64,000 nt of DNA from CAYVGO01 sp964450725 (GCA_964450725.1 CAYVGO010000004.1:1-64000); one strand, 5' to 3'; shown: positions 35,149-45,369, counted from the stretch's first letter. Program-made: numbers and translations. The notes: generated from the sequence alone by a model not told the origin.

Positions 35149-37764
35149 ATGCAATCGCAAATTATCAGACAAAAATTTCTTTCTTTTTTTGAATCCAAAC
35201 ATCATAAAATTGTATCTTCTGCACCTATGGTGGTAAAAAATGACCCAACGTTGCTTTTTACCAATGCCGGAATGAATCAGTTTAAAGAAATATTTTTAGA
35301 CCATGTCCCTATTACCTTTCCGCGTATTGCCGATACCCAAAAATGTTTACGGGTAAGCGGTAAACACAATGATTTGGAAGAGGTAGGGCATGATACCTAT
35401 CACCATACCATGTTTGAAATGCTTGGAAACTGGAGTTTTGGAGATTATTTTAAAGAAGAAGCCATTGCTTGGGCTTTTGAATTGTTGACAGAAGTGTATG
35501 GTATTGATAAAGGTAGATTATATGCTACGGTATTTGAAGGAAGTTCAAAAGACCAATTAGCACCCGACACTGAATCTCACCAATATTGGCAAAAATATTT
35601 ACCCCAACATCATATTCTTAACGGTAGTGCCAAAGATAATTTTTGGGAAATGGGAGAAACCGGACCTTGTGGGCCATGTACGGAAATTCATATAGATTTA
35701 AGAACTGATGAAGAACGCAAGAAAATTGACGGAGCAAAATTAGTCAATACTGGTTCTCCGGTAGTTGTAGAATTGTGGAACTTAGTATTTATTCAATATA
35801 ACCGTAAAAATAACGGACAGTTAGAACCTTTAACTCATCGACATGTTGATACTGGAATGGGCTTTGAGCGTCTTTGCATGGTGTTACAAGGAAAACAAAG
35901 TAACTATGATACAGATGTATTTACTCCTATTATAGCACAAATAGAGAAAAACAGCGGTAAGTCATATACGGAAAATCCACAGACAAGTGTTGCTATGCGG
36001 GTGATTGCAGACCACATTAGAGCAATTTCTTTTGCTATTGCAGATGGTCAATTGCCAAGTAACGTAAAAGCCGGGTATGTTATTCGGCGTATTTTGCGTC
36101 GAGCCGTAAGATATGGTTATACATTCTTAGAGGCTAAAGAGCCGTTTTTATATAAATTAGTAGAAGTGTTGCGGTTACAAATGGGAGAAATATTTCCGGA
36201 ATTACAAAAACAGCAATCTTTTATTGAAAATGTTATTCGGGAAGAAGAAAGAGCCTTTTTTCAAACTTTAGATAATGGTATAAAGTTATTATCTCAAACC
36301 ATTTCAGGCTACAAACAAACAGGAAAAACAGAAATAGACAGTCATACATTGTTTACATTGTATGATACTTATGGCTTTCCGATAGATTTAACGGAGTTAA
36401 TAGCACAAGAAGAGGGTTTTTCGATAGACAAAGCGGGTTTTGAAAAAGAATTATTGTTACAGAAAAACAGAAGTAAGCAAGATGCAGAAACATCGTCAGA
36501 AGAATGGACTGTATTGTTACCTCATCAGGAAACTGAATTTGTAGGATATGACCAATTTTCTTCAGTTACACAAATTGTTAAATACAGAAAAGTTGAACGT
36601 AAACAACAAACCCATTATCAAATTGTATTGACAAGAACTCCTTTTTATGCCGAAGGTGGAGGACAAGTTGGCGATATGGGAACATTATTTTCATCCGCAG
36701 AAAAAGTTGACATTATCAACACGCTTAAAGAAAATGGTGTTGTTGTTCATATTACAACAAAGATTCCACAAAATGTCAACGATAATTTTACAGCACAAGT
36801 CGATGAAAAAAATCGTAAAAAAATAGCCGCCAATCATACGGCAACGCACTTGTTGCATTATGCTTTACGACAAGTTTTAGGAAACCATGTAGAGCAGAAA
36901 GGGTCATTAGTTTCTTCTCAAGAGTTGCGGTTTGATTTTTCTCACTTTCAAAAAATCGGTGAATCCGACATTTCTTCTGTCCAGCAAAAAGTCAATGAGT
37001 TGATACGTCAAAACTATCACCGTATAGAAAATCGGAGTGCTTCATTGAAAGAGGCAACAAAAGAAGGCGCAATGGCACTTTTTGGAGAAAAATATACAGA
37101 CAAAGTACGTACTGTTCGCTTTGGGGATTCTTTTGAGTTGTGCGGCGGAACACACGTAGAAGCAACAGGGAATATAGGCTATTTCAGAATAGTGTCCGAA
37201 GGTTCTATTGCCACAGGAATAAGAAGAATTGTTGCTGTAACCGGCTTAGAGGCAGAAAGAATGACCGAATTTGATTCATTTATATTAAATCAGATAAAGC
37301 AATTTTTGAATAATAATGATGTACAAATCGCTGTAAAAAAGTTAATGGAAGAGAATACTTCTTTGCGAAAAAGTATGGAGCAGGCAAAGCAAGAAAATCT
37401 AAATAGAATTGTCAAAAAACTCTATGACGACAGTTTACTCAAAGGAGATACTCGCATAGTACGTTTTACAAACCATTTACCCGACCCAGAAATGCTACGT
37501 AATATCGCACTACACATGATTGCCGGAGAAGAAAAAATTTTATTTATTGGTATTGCCACCATTGTTGAAAAAGTGTTTTTGGCGATAGGACTTTCTAAAT
37601 CATTATTAAACGAAGTGCCTTTTAATGCACAAAAACTGATTACTCAATATGCCCCACAGATTGAAGGAAAGGGTGGAGGTCAGCCCCATTTTGCGATTGC
37701 CGGAGGTAAAACGGCGGCACGCTCTCAAGAAATCATTGAACAAATAACCTCTTTAATACACTAA
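35149..37764 (+). CDS. alaS: Alanyl-tRNA synthetase
   Basis: 871 residues, full length. The class II catalytic core is at the N-terminus (FTNAGMNQFK, HHTMFEMLGNWSFGDYFK), the editing domain has HTATHLLH and CGGTHVEAT that bind zinc, and the C-terminal DHHA1 domain ends with GKGGGQPHFAIAGG. It charges tRNA-Ala and clears mischarged Ser and Gly. The next gene starts 6 bases downstream. Confidence 0.98.
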   Translation: MQSQIIRQKFLSFFESKHHKIVSSAPMVVKNDPTLLFTNAGMNQFKEIFLDHVPITFPRIADTQKCLRVSGKHNDLEEVGHDTYHHTMFEMLGNWSFGDYFKEEAIAWAFELLTEVYGIDKGRLYATVFEGSSKDQLAPDTESHQYWQKYLPQHHILNGSAKDNFWEMGETGPCGPCTEIHIDLRTDEERKKIDGAKLVNTGSPVVVELWNLVFIQYNRKNNGQLEPLTHRHVDTGMGFERLCMVLQGKQSNYDTDVFTPIIAQIEKNSGKSYTENPQTSVAMRVIADHIRAISFAIADGQLPSNVKAGYVIRRILRRAVRYGYTFLEAKEPFLYKLVEVLRLQMGEIFPELQKQQSFIENVIREEERAFFQTLDNGIKLLSQTISGYKQTGKTEIDSHTLFTLYDTYGFPIDLTELIAQEEGFSIDKAGFEKELLLQKNRSKQDAETSSEEWTVLLPHQETEFVGYDQFSSVTQIVKYRKVERKQQTHYQIVLTRTPFYAEGGGQVGDMGTLFSSAEKVDIINTLKENGVVVHITTKIPQNVNDNFTAQVDEKNRKKIAANHTATHLLHYALRQVLGNHVEQKGSLVSSQELRFDFSHFQKIGESDISSVQQKVNELIRQNYHRIENRSASLKEATKEGAMALFGEKYTDKVRTVRFGDSFELCGGTHVEATGNIGYFRIVSEGSIATGIRRIVAVTGLEAERMTEFDSFILNQIKQFLNNNDVQIAVKKLMEENTSLRKSMEQAKQENLNRIVKKLYDDSLLKGDTRIVRFTNHLPDPEMLRNIALHMIAGEEKILFIGIATIVEKVFLAIGLSKSLLNEVPFNAQKLITQYAPQIEGKGGGQPHFAIAGGKTAARSQEIIEQITSLIH

Positions 37765-37770
37765 ATTAGT

Positions 37771-40092
37771 ATGAAAAAAAATGTATTGTTTTTATTATTA
37801 GTATTGTCTGTTGCAACTATTCAAGCACAGACTTTTACGGTAGAAAACCATGATTTTATCGGATTAAGTCGCGGTGCAGCCATTTGGGGAGATGTAGATG
37901 ATGACGGTTATTTAGATGTCCTCATCACCGGTACGTCAGAAACAGGGTTAGATATTTTATTGTACAAAAGCAATGAAGGTAAATCTTTTCAATATGTAAA
38001 GTTAGAAGGAGTGGCTGGAGTATATGATGGAGATGCTGCATTTTTAGATTATAACAATGACGGAAATCTGGATTTTATTGTTGTCGGTGCGGGAGTACAA
38101 GATAAAGAAGTATGTATTCTTTATGAGAACAATGGCAATATGACTTTTACTGCCAAAGATTTCAAATTTATAGGGATGAGAAATGCCAGCGTGGCATGTG
38201 GTGATTTCAATAATGACGGGTGGGTAGATATTGCAGTAGGAGGGATTACCAAAGAAAAGCAAAGTAGGACAGTTGTCTATGAAAACCTTCAAGGTAAAGG
38301 TTTTCGATTGAGAGAATTTGGATTAGCCGGAATAAACGATGGTGAATTGGCTTGGGTAGATTTTAATGTAGATGGTTTATTGGACTTGGCCATTACCGGA
38401 AATGGAAACACAAATCTGTATAAAAACGTTGAAGATGGATTTGAAGATATTAATGCTCAACTTCCAGGACTCTATAAAAGTACTTTTGCCTTTGGGGATT
38501 ACAATAATGATGGTTATCCAGACATGGCATTGACAGGTTCTATTGATATGTCGCCAAGCGGATTATTCGGTATGATTTACTTGAATGCCGGAGGAACAAC
38601 AATGGTTGAAGATTTTGAATTTCAAGGAGTGTGGAATGGCGCATGCCTGACTTGGGGTGATTTTGACAATGATGATTTTACGGATTTATTGATTATTGGA
38701 GACAGAGGCGTACAGATAAGAACATTCTATATTTTACACAATTTATCTACCACACAAACCACCGAATTCAAAGAAGTGCATAACCCGCATTTTCCAAAAA
38801 TAGACTTAGCTTCAGCGTCATGGGGTGATATGGATAGAAACGGAATGCTTGATATTCTTTATTGCGGACGAATTACCGGAGCACGTTCCACAGCCAGTGT
38901 TCTTGCAAACAATCTACGAACGTTGCCTTATATTCCGGAACCACCGACAACATTAAAAAGTTATCAAAACGGAAATAATGTCATATTAACATGGTTACCG
39001 TTAGTCGATACACTGGCATATACCTATAATCTTCGAGTAGGTACAGAATCTGAGTCAAATAATGTTTTAAATTCAATGACTACCAGTCATAACAAACTGA
39101 AAAGACCTAGCAGTGGCAATGTCAAAGATGCTTACGTTTATACTTTGAAAAAATTAACCCCAAAGCAAACGTACCATTGGAGTGTACAAGCAGTTCCGAA
39201 AAACTATATGACTACGAACTTTTCTCAAGAAATGACTTTTACAATGGTTGAAGGATTACCCGAAATAACATCATTGAAAATGATACAAAATGAAAATATG
39301 ATAGAACTTACAGCACTTGTATCCTCTCTTGCCGGAGTGACGGAAGTTGGATTTTTGTATGCTTTTTCCAGAGAAGAATTATTTAGTAATCCGAAAGTGT
39401 TGCAGGCAAAGCAGGGGCAAATTCATGGAATTATAACAACACAAACTCCCATACTTCGGGATTATGATTACTACCATGCCATTCCTTATGCAAAAACAGC
39501 GAATGGAACTTCTTATGGTTTGCCCATGTTCTTTTTCTATCCTCAACCTCCGGTAGCAAAAACTCCAATCATGTATTGTCAGGGAGAAAGAGCCAGACCT
39601 CTTACAGCGGAAGGAGATGACCTAAAATGGTATTCCTCTACATCGCTTTATACTCCGCTGAATGGAATACCGGTGCCTAATACTAATGTAGAAGGGCGAC
39701 ATTATTTTTGGGTAACACAAAGTGTTGATGGTGAAGAAAGCGACCGAGCCCAGGTTATTGTACATGTCGCAGCTTCTGAACCCAATTATTTTCTTGATAA
39801 TACAATGACCTTTGACAGTAAACAAAGTGTATTCTTTTTGCCGGCTAATAAATATGTTGGTGCTTATGAATGGCAGTTGCCCGAAGGATGGATTGGAGAA
39901 AGTTCCGCAAACTCCATAAAGGTAAATTTTGTCAATGGTAATCCAAACGGAAAAATTACGGTGATTGCACGTAACGGTTGTGGTGAAAGTGTGCCGGTGG
40001 AGATGGATATTACACAAACGGAAACTTCTGCGACCATTAAATATAACTCGAGAACAGATCTTGCACGGGAAAGAGCTAAGAAGAAAAAGTAA
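37771..40092 (+). CDS. Secreted FG-GAP/VCBS-repeat protein
   Basis: 773 residues with a signal peptide (to about 20, TIQAQ). Seven repeats with Ca2+-binding loops of the type D-x-(D/N)-x-(D/N)-G are visible (DVDDDGYLD, DYNNDGNLD, DFNNDGWVD, DFNVDGLLD, DYNNDGYPD, DFDNDDFTD, DMDRNGMLD), enough for a seven-bladed propeller at about 20-385. A fibronectin III-like domain (about 390-490) and Ig/PKD-like domains follow. The tail is basic (RERAKKKK) and shows no type IX sorting domain, unusual for such a protein. Probably a surface or extracellular binding protein. It follows alaS by 6 bases. Confidence 0.8.
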   Translation: MKKNVLFLLLVLSVATIQAQTFTVENHDFIGLSRGAAIWGDVDDDGYLDVLITGTSETGLDILLYKSNEGKSFQYVKLEGVAGVYDGDAAFLDYNNDGNLDFIVVGAGVQDKEVCILYENNGNMTFTAKDFKFIGMRNASVACGDFNNDGWVDIAVGGITKEKQSRTVVYENLQGKGFRLREFGLAGINDGELAWVDFNVDGLLDLAITGNGNTNLYKNVEDGFEDINAQLPGLYKSTFAFGDYNNDGYPDMALTGSIDMSPSGLFGMIYLNAGGTTMVEDFEFQGVWNGACLTWGDFDNDDFTDLLIIGDRGVQIRTFYILHNLSTTQTTEFKEVHNPHFPKIDLASASWGDMDRNGMLDILYCGRITGARSTASVLANNLRTLPYIPEPPTTLKSYQNGNNVILTWLPLVDTLAYTYNLRVGTESESNNVLNSMTTSHNKLKRPSSGNVKDAYVYTLKKLTPKQTYHWSVQAVPKNYMTTNFSQEMTFTMVEGLPEITSLKMIQNENMIELTALVSSLAGVTEVGFLYAFSREELFSNPKVLQAKQGQIHGIITTQTPILRDYDYYHAIPYAKTANGTSYGLPMFFFYPQPPVAKTPIMYCQGERARPLTAEGDDLKWYSSTSLYTPLNGIPVPNTNVEGRHYFWVTQSVDGEESDRAQVIVHVAASEPNYFLDNTMTFDSKQSVFFLPANKYVGAYEWQLPEGWIGESSANSIKVNFVNGNPNGKITVIARNGCGESVPVEMDITQTETSATIKYNSRTDLARERAKKKK

Positions 40093-40111
40093 GGATGGAC
40101 AATAGTAAAGG

Positions 40112-40146
40112 TAACCGCTTGTTATAAAACGAGCGGTTATTTTTTT
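40112..40146 (+). terminator. Terminator of the FG-GAP gene
   Basis: TAACCGCTTGT (40112-40122) pairs with ACGAGCGGTTA (40129-40139), one G-T pair, and seven T follow. From 40147 to 40339 I see nothing further. Confidence 0.88.
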
Positions 40147-40339
40147 AGACAACATCTATTGCGACGGTATGTATTCTATCGGAAAATAGAAACATTGTAA
40201 TCATTAATCAATCTACTTACCTTTATTAATTATCCAAGATTAGTTCATAAATGATTATCTTTACGTCACTAATTTTGAGATCAAAGTTATCTCAGAAAAT
40301 TCTTTTGTTGCAAGTATTTAAAAAGACCCTTTCTCAAGT

Positions 40340-40371
40340 TTTGGATTGTACATTTCAAATACCTATTTTTG
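40340..40371 (+). promoter_or_regulatory. Promoter of the AraC-like gene
   Basis: TTTG (40340-40343) and TATTTTTG (40364-40371) with 20 bases between, 30 bases before the ATG at 40402. Confidence 0.7.
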
Positions 40372-40401
40372 TAGTCAATAGTTAATCTTTCCTATTCTTT
40401 T

Positions 40402-40899
40402 ATGACTTATTCATTGATAGACACTACAAAGATTTTTATTTACAAAGCATTACCGGAAGAGATGAAAGACAGAGTTTTTAAACTTCCTAAGCATGTGGAA
40501 ACTACTTTGCCGATTGAAACAGGTTTTTCTAATATCGACCAACAAATTAAAGCAAGTGCTACCCAAATTATCAATCTGACAGACTTTCCGGAACGCCATT
40601 TGACACAATGTTCATTGATGGATAATTTTGCAGCATTAGTACACCAATATGGTTATAAAAGAGTAGATTTTTATGCCCAAAAATTAGGGATTAATAGAGG
40701 AGTAGAGTTAAGTATGACAGTGAAAATACTGACAGGATTTTCAATCCAAGATTTTATTACTTCATATACCTTGAAAATGATTAGAGATTTACAATATCGA
40801 ACAGATTTGTATAATGTAGAAATCGGAAGATTGCTTCATTTTCCTTCTCCGCCATCTTTTTCTCAATTTTTAAAATGTCATAGTGATGTCATGGTTTAA
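40402..40899 (+). CDS. Small AraC-type DNA-binding protein
   Basis: 165 residues. The C-terminal half (about 70-160) follows the AraC helix-turn-helix pattern: RVDFYAQKLGINRGVELSMT in place of the first helix pair, KILTGFSIQDFI, then LQYRTDLYNVEIGRLLHFPS and PSFSQFLKCH. The N-terminal 70 residues match no ligand-binding domain that I recognise. Presumably a transcription regulator; the target is unknown. It has its own promoter and precedes the Rpn-type gene by 49 bases. Confidence 0.65.
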   Translation: MTYSLIDTTKIFIYKALPEEMKDRVFKLPKHVETTLPIETGFSNIDQQIKASATQIINLTDFPERHLTQCSLMDNFAALVHQYGYKRVDFYAQKLGINRGVELSMTVKILTGFSIQDFITSYTLKMIRDLQYRTDLYNVEIGRLLHFPSPPSFSQFLKCHSDVMV

Positions 40900-40948
40900 T
40901 CTTCATGACATGCAGGTTATTGTTTCAAATCATTAATTATTTAATATC

Positions 40949-41881
40949 ATGAATGGTAAAGATCATATTGTCCGTTTTGACTGGGCAGCCAAGCGATTAT
41001 TGCGCGATAAAGCTAATTTTGGCGTATTGGAGGGCTTTTTATCTGTGTTGTTACAAGAAAAAATTCAAATACAAGAGATTTTGGAGAGTGAATCAAATCA
41101 AGTTTCTAAAGAAGATAAATTTAATCGGGTGGACCTTAAAGCCTGCAATAGTAAAGGCGAAATTATTATTGTAGAAATTCAGAATACGCGCGAATTATAC
41201 TATCTTGAGCGTATTTTGTATGGAGTATCAAAGGCCATTACCGAGCATATTTCTTTAGGTAAAGACTATGATCAGGTAAAGAAAGTATATTCTATCAGCA
41301 TTTTGTATTTTGATATTGGAAAAGGTAAAGACTATCTTTATCATGGCAAAACAAATTTTGTTGGTGTACATACCGGAGATGAATTGCAAGTAAGTTTAAA
41401 AGATAAGAATGCGATAGTTCCAACCAATCCTACAAAGATATTTCCTGAATATTTTCTGATACGTGTTAATGAATTCAATGAAGTTGCAAAAACACCGTTA
41501 GAAGAGTGGATTGAATATTTGAAGACAGGGAAGATAACAGAAAATACAGGTGCTCCAGGGCTTGAAGAAGCACGACAAAAATTACTCTACTACAATATGA
41601 GTAAAGAAGAACAGCATGCTTACGAAGAACATCTTAATGCGATTATGATACAAAATGATGTACTTTCTACGGCAAAGTTGGAAGGACTTATTGAAGGGAG
41701 GACAAAAGGAAAAATAGAAGGAAAGATAGAAGGGAAAATAGAAGGAAGAATAGAAGGGAAAATAGAAGGAAAGATAGAAGGGAAGATAGAGGTAGCAAAA
41801 CAGTTAAAGAAAAATCAGGTAGATATAGATATTATTATCAATAGTACCGGTTTATCAAAAGAAGAAATAGAACGATTATAA
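40949..41881 (+). CDS. Rpn-family PD-(D/E)XK nuclease (transposase_31-like)
   Basis: 310 residues. The nuclease fold includes Asp62 (FNRVDLKA) and the E-x-Q motif Glu76-Ile-Gln78 (IIIVEIQNT), standard for Rpn proteins. Rpn proteins are DNA endonucleases that promote RecA-independent recombination or take part in phage defence. Residues about 248-281 are seven perfect or near-perfect GKIE repeats encoded by a 12-bp tandem repeat, followed by a short helical tail. Repeat number in this tail is known to vary between strains in this family. recQ starts 7 bases after it. Confidence 0.88.
   Translation: MNGKDHIVRFDWAAKRLLRDKANFGVLEGFLSVLLQEKIQIQEILESESNQVSKEDKFNRVDLKACNSKGEIIIVEIQNTRELYYLERILYGVSKAITEHISLGKDYDQVKKVYSISILYFDIGKGKDYLYHGKTNFVGVHTGDELQVSLKDKNAIVPTNPTKIFPEYFLIRVNEFNEVAKTPLEEWIEYLKTGKITENTGAPGLEEARQKLLYYNMSKEEQHAYEEHLNAIMIQNDVLSTAKLEGLIEGRTKGKIEGKIEGKIEGRIEGKIEGKIEGKIEVAKQLKKNQVDIDIIINSTGLSKEEIERL
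41708..41791 (+). repeat. 12-bp tandem repeat within the Rpn-type gene, seven units
   Basis: Seven contiguous units of the type GGAAARATAGAA, encoding GKIE (the fourth unit is GRIE). A 12-bp repeat keeps the frame when units are gained or lost. Confidence 0.95.
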
Positions 41882-41888
41882 AAGTAAC

Positions 41889-43790
41889 ATGGCAGATCAT
41901 TCAAAGCCAATTCACTTTGAGCAAATATTAAAACAGTATTGGGGTTACGACCAGTTTCGTCCGTTGCAGAAAGACATTGTTACGGCAATCTATAACGGTC
42001 AAGATACTTTAGCGCTGCTTCCTACCGGCGGCGGAAAATCTATTTGTTTTCAAGTTCCGGCAATGGCTATGGATGGAGTGTGTTTGGTTATTTCTCCGCT
42101 GATTGCTTTGATGACCGATCAAGTTGAAAATTTACAAAAACGTAATATCAAGGCAAAGGTTGTATGTTCAGGAATGTCTGAACAGGAAATTGAAGATGCT
42201 TTTAATGCGGCTATTTATGGTAACCTGAAATTTCTTTACCTCTCTCCTGAAAGGCTTTCGACAACTCTATTTCTGAATAAAGTAAAACAAATGACCGTAA
42301 GTTTTATTGCGGTAGATGAAGCACATTGTATTTCTCAATGGGGATATGACTTTCGACCTTCCTATTTAAAAATTGCCGATATTCGCACTTTGTTGCCCGA
42401 CGTTTCCATTTTAGCACTTACAGCGACTGCTACGCCGCAGGTGGTAGAGGATATTATGGCAAAACTACAATTTGCCACACCGCATGTACTGAGTAAAAGT
42501 TTCAGTCGTCCAAACCTTGCTTACATTGTTCTTTACAAAGAAAACAAGTTGTTAACCTTACAAAAACTATTGCAACAGATTGAAGGTAGTGGCTTGGTGT
42601 ATTGCAGTACTCGCAAGGGAACAGAGGAAGCTGCGAAGTTTCTGACCGACAACGGTTTTATAGCCGATTTTTATCACGCTGGGTTAAGTAGTGAAGAGAG
42701 AAAGTTTAAGCAAGAGCAGTGGAAAAGCGGGAAAATTCCGGTCATTGCGGCCACCAATGCTTTTGGTATGGGGATTGATAAATCGGATGTGAGATATGTT
42801 GTCCATGTTAATATTCCGGCATCTATAGAGGCTTATTTTCAGGAAGCAGGAAGGGCTGGCAGAGATGAGCAAAAAGCATACGCCATCATGATTTATAACA
42901 GTACAGACAAGCAAAGGTTGTCGTCAATGTTAACCAATAATTTTCCTCCGGTGGTAAGAGTTAAAGAAATTTATCAGCAAATAGCAAGTTATCTCCAGAT
43001 TGCTTACGGTTCGGGGAAAGGTCATTCATTTGATTTTAATCTTATCCATTTTTGTATGGATAAAAAATTACCGTCGGTCAATGTTTATGCCATTCTCAAA
43101 ATCTTAGAAATAGAAGGATATTTGGTGTATAACGATGATACCAAAAAAGTTTCCTCTTTACGTTTTGTGGTGTTGAGAGATCAACTTTACCAATATCATC
43201 TTAAAAACAGTTTTTTAGATGATTTGCTCACCCAAATACTTCGTAATTATACAGGTGTTTTTTCAGACTATCAAGTGATTGATGAATCTTATTTAGCCAG
43301 GAAGTTAGAAAAATCTGAATTTGAAGTCTATGAGGGACTTAAAAAACTCAAGACATTGGGTGTTATTGATTATATTCCGCGAAAAATACACGCACAAATT
43401 ACTTTTTTGACAGAGCGACTACAGAATGCCGATATTTATTTGTCTCCTCAAAACTACAAAGCCCGTAAAGAGCGGGAAACAGAAAAAATCGAAGCCATGT
43501 TAGGTTATGCAGAAATCAGTGACCAGTGTAGAAGTCAGTTATTGCTTAAATATTTCGGACAAAACAATGCAACACCCTGCGGAATGTGTGATTATTGTGT
43601 TTCAAAAAATCAACTTAAAGACAGGAGAGAAGAGATATTGACAATCTTGTCAAAAAGTCCGAAGAACATCAGTGAATTTTTAATGGCTGCTGACTTTTTG
43701 CATGAAGAAGAGTATCTTTATGCTTTACAGCGATTGCAAAACGATGGAGAAGTAATAGTTATCAACGGTGAGTTTCAATTAAAAACATGA
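41889..43790 (+). CDS. recQ: ATP-dependent DNA helicase RecQ
   Basis: 633 residues. Helicase motifs: LLPTGGGKS (Walker A, 44-51), VDEAHCISQWGYDFRP (DEAH 142-145 with the aromatic loop), LTATAT, GMGIDKSDVR and QEAGRAGRDEQ. The RQC zinc site follows at about 550-580 (CRSQLLLKYFG, CGMCDYC). The C-terminal HRDC domain is short or absent. RecQ unwinds DNA 3' to 5' in recombination and repair. Its stop overlaps the ECF sigma start by 4 bases (ATGA). Confidence 0.93.
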   Translation: MADHSKPIHFEQILKQYWGYDQFRPLQKDIVTAIYNGQDTLALLPTGGGKSICFQVPAMAMDGVCLVISPLIALMTDQVENLQKRNIKAKVVCSGMSEQEIEDAFNAAIYGNLKFLYLSPERLSTTLFLNKVKQMTVSFIAVDEAHCISQWGYDFRPSYLKIADIRTLLPDVSILALTATATPQVVEDIMAKLQFATPHVLSKSFSRPNLAYIVLYKENKLLTLQKLLQQIEGSGLVYCSTRKGTEEAAKFLTDNGFIADFYHAGLSSEERKFKQEQWKSGKIPVIAATNAFGMGIDKSDVRYVVHVNIPASIEAYFQEAGRAGRDEQKAYAIMIYNSTDKQRLSSMLTNNFPPVVRVKEIYQQIASYLQIAYGSGKGHSFDFNLIHFCMDKKLPSVNVYAILKILEIEGYLVYNDDTKKVSSLRFVVLRDQLYQYHLKNSFLDDLLTQILRNYTGVFSDYQVIDESYLARKLEKSEFEVYEGLKKLKTLGVIDYIPRKIHAQITFLTERLQNADIYLSPQNYKARKERETEKIEAMLGYAEISDQCRSQLLLKYFGQNNATPCGMCDYCVSKNQLKDRREEILTILSKSPKNISEFLMAADFLHEEEYLYALQRLQNDGEVIVINGEFQLKT

Positions 43791-44371
43791 GGAGCGCAGT
43801 GTCGGATACAACACAAGATTTTTTCTTTAAGAATGGACTGAAAGCCGGAGATAAAGCAGTCTTCTCTCAGTTTTTTCGACATTACTATAAAGATTTGGTG
43901 ATTTATGCCGGTCGCTATATTGTCGATAAGCAAACGTGTAAAGATCTTGTACAAAATGTATTTGTAAAGTTGTGGCATGACAGAGACACTATTGAAATTC
44001 GAGAAAGTTTGAAATCTTATTTGTTGCGGTCGGTTATCAATCTGTGTATTGATGAAATAAGACATCACAAAATAAAATCGACACATGACCAACGTCTTAT
44101 TGCTATAGGAGAATTGATGGAGTATGAAGTGGAGAATGCTGTATTTTACTCAGAGTTGGAAAAACACTATCATAAAGCGTTAGAGCAATTGCCGGAAGTG
44201 ATCAGGGCAACCTTTGAGATGAGCCGTACCGAAGGATTGAAATATCATGAAATTGCAGAGAAAATGGGGGTTTCCGTAAGAACGGTCGAAGTACGTATTA
44301 GCAAAGCATTACTTTTTCTCAAAGAACATCTCAAAGAGTTTATTAGCATTATAATGATTTATTTGTCATAA
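43787..44371 (+). CDS. ECF sigma factor of the polysaccharide locus
   Basis: 194 residues. Sigma region 2 (FFRHYYKDLVIYAGRYI, CKDLVQNVFVKLWHDRD) and region 4 (LPEVIRATFEMSRTEGLKYH, EIAEKMGVSVRTVEVRISKA) are both present. It is expected to be held by the FecR anti-sigma encoded downstream and released when SusC senses glycan. Its ATG overlaps the recQ stop, so it may be expressed at a basal level by coupling to recQ. Confidence 0.93.
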   Translation: MRSAVSDTTQDFFFKNGLKAGDKAVFSQFFRHYYKDLVIYAGRYIVDKQTCKDLVQNVFVKLWHDRDTIEIRESLKSYLLRSVINLCIDEIRHHKIKSTHDQRLIAIGELMEYEVENAVFYSELEKHYHKALEQLPEVIRATFEMSRTEGLKYHEIAEKMGVSVRTVEVRISKALLFLKEHLKEFISIIMIYLS

Positions 44372-44409
44372 TGTGAGTTTAAAAAAATAATAACCCAAAG
44401 TAATCCGAA

Positions 44410-45369
44410 ATGGGACAAATACCTCCTTTTAATATCACAGATGAGATGACGCACTTAGTCGCAGAAATTGTTGAACTTGTTACCATGATTACGATTGCTG
44501 ATAATGCAAAGCCTCAACCGCTACTTCGGAAAACCAACCGCATAAAAACTATTCAAGCTTCTTTGGCTATTGAAAATAATTCATTAACCTTAGAGCAAGT
44601 AACGGCAATTTTAAACGGGAAACATATTTTAGGCTCTCCAAAAGAAATTTTGGAGGTAAAAAATGCGATTCATGTTTATGATTTATTCTTACAACTTAAT
44701 CCGTTAAAGGAATCGGATTTGTTAAAAGCACACCGACTGATGATGAAAGATTTGGTAGAAGAAAACGGCAAATATCGTTCTGTCAATGTCGGTATTGCCG
44801 ATGGTAAAAAAGTAGTTCACTTGGCACCTCCCGCAAAACAAGTACCACTATTGATGGAGTCTCTTTTTACTTGGTTGAAAAAATCAAAAACTCACCCTCT
44901 CATTAAAAGTTGTGTTTTTCATTATGAGTTTGAATTTATTCATCCGTTTACAGATGGAAATGGTAGAATAGGAAGAATGTGGCAAGGATTAATTCTAACA
45001 CAATGGAAACCTGTTTTTGCATGGATTCCGATTGATACAATGATAAAAAACCATCAGAAAGATTATTATAAAGCACTTAAAATATCAGATACTCAAGCAA
45101 ACAGTACGGCATTTATTATTTTTATGTTGCAACGCATTATAGAAGGAATTAAAGATGCTTCAATCGGAGTAAATGGCATTGTAAATGGCACTGTAAAATT
45201 GATAAAAGAAAATCCATACATTACACTAAGTGAGTTGGCAATAAAATTAAACAAATCTCGAAGAACAATTTCTCGAATTATCAAAGAATTACAAGAGCAA
45301 CAGAAAATTTATCGTATAGGGTCAGATAAAACCGGATATTGGGAAGTTGTCAATGAATCTCATTCTTAA
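44410..45369 (+). CDS. Fic-domain protein with N-terminal inhibitory helix
   Basis: 319 residues. The Fic core has the full catalytic motif HPFTDGNGRIGR at 178-189, so AMP transfer from ATP to a hydroxyl side chain is possible. The inhibitory motif (S/T)xxxE(G/N) is seen as Ser51-Leu-Ala-Ile-Glu55-Asn56, so this is a class II, self-inhibited Fic. The C-terminus (about 260-319) is a winged helix (LSELAIKLNKSRRTISRIIK) that may bind DNA. It sits between the ECF sigma gene (38 bases) and the FecR gene (67 bases), where no gene is normally found. Target unknown. Confidence 0.92.
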   Translation: MGQIPPFNITDEMTHLVAEIVELVTMITIADNAKPQPLLRKTNRIKTIQASLAIENNSLTLEQVTAILNGKHILGSPKEILEVKNAIHVYDLFLQLNPLKESDLLKAHRLMMKDLVEENGKYRSVNVGIADGKKVVHLAPPAKQVPLLMESLFTWLKKSKTHPLIKSCVFHYEFEFIHPFTDGNGRIGRMWQGLILTQWKPVFAWIPIDTMIKNHQKDYYKALKISDTQANSTAFIIFMLQRIIEGIKDASIGVNGIVNGTVKLIKENPYITLSELAIKLNKSRRTISRIIKELQEQQKIYRIGSDKTGYWEVVNESHS

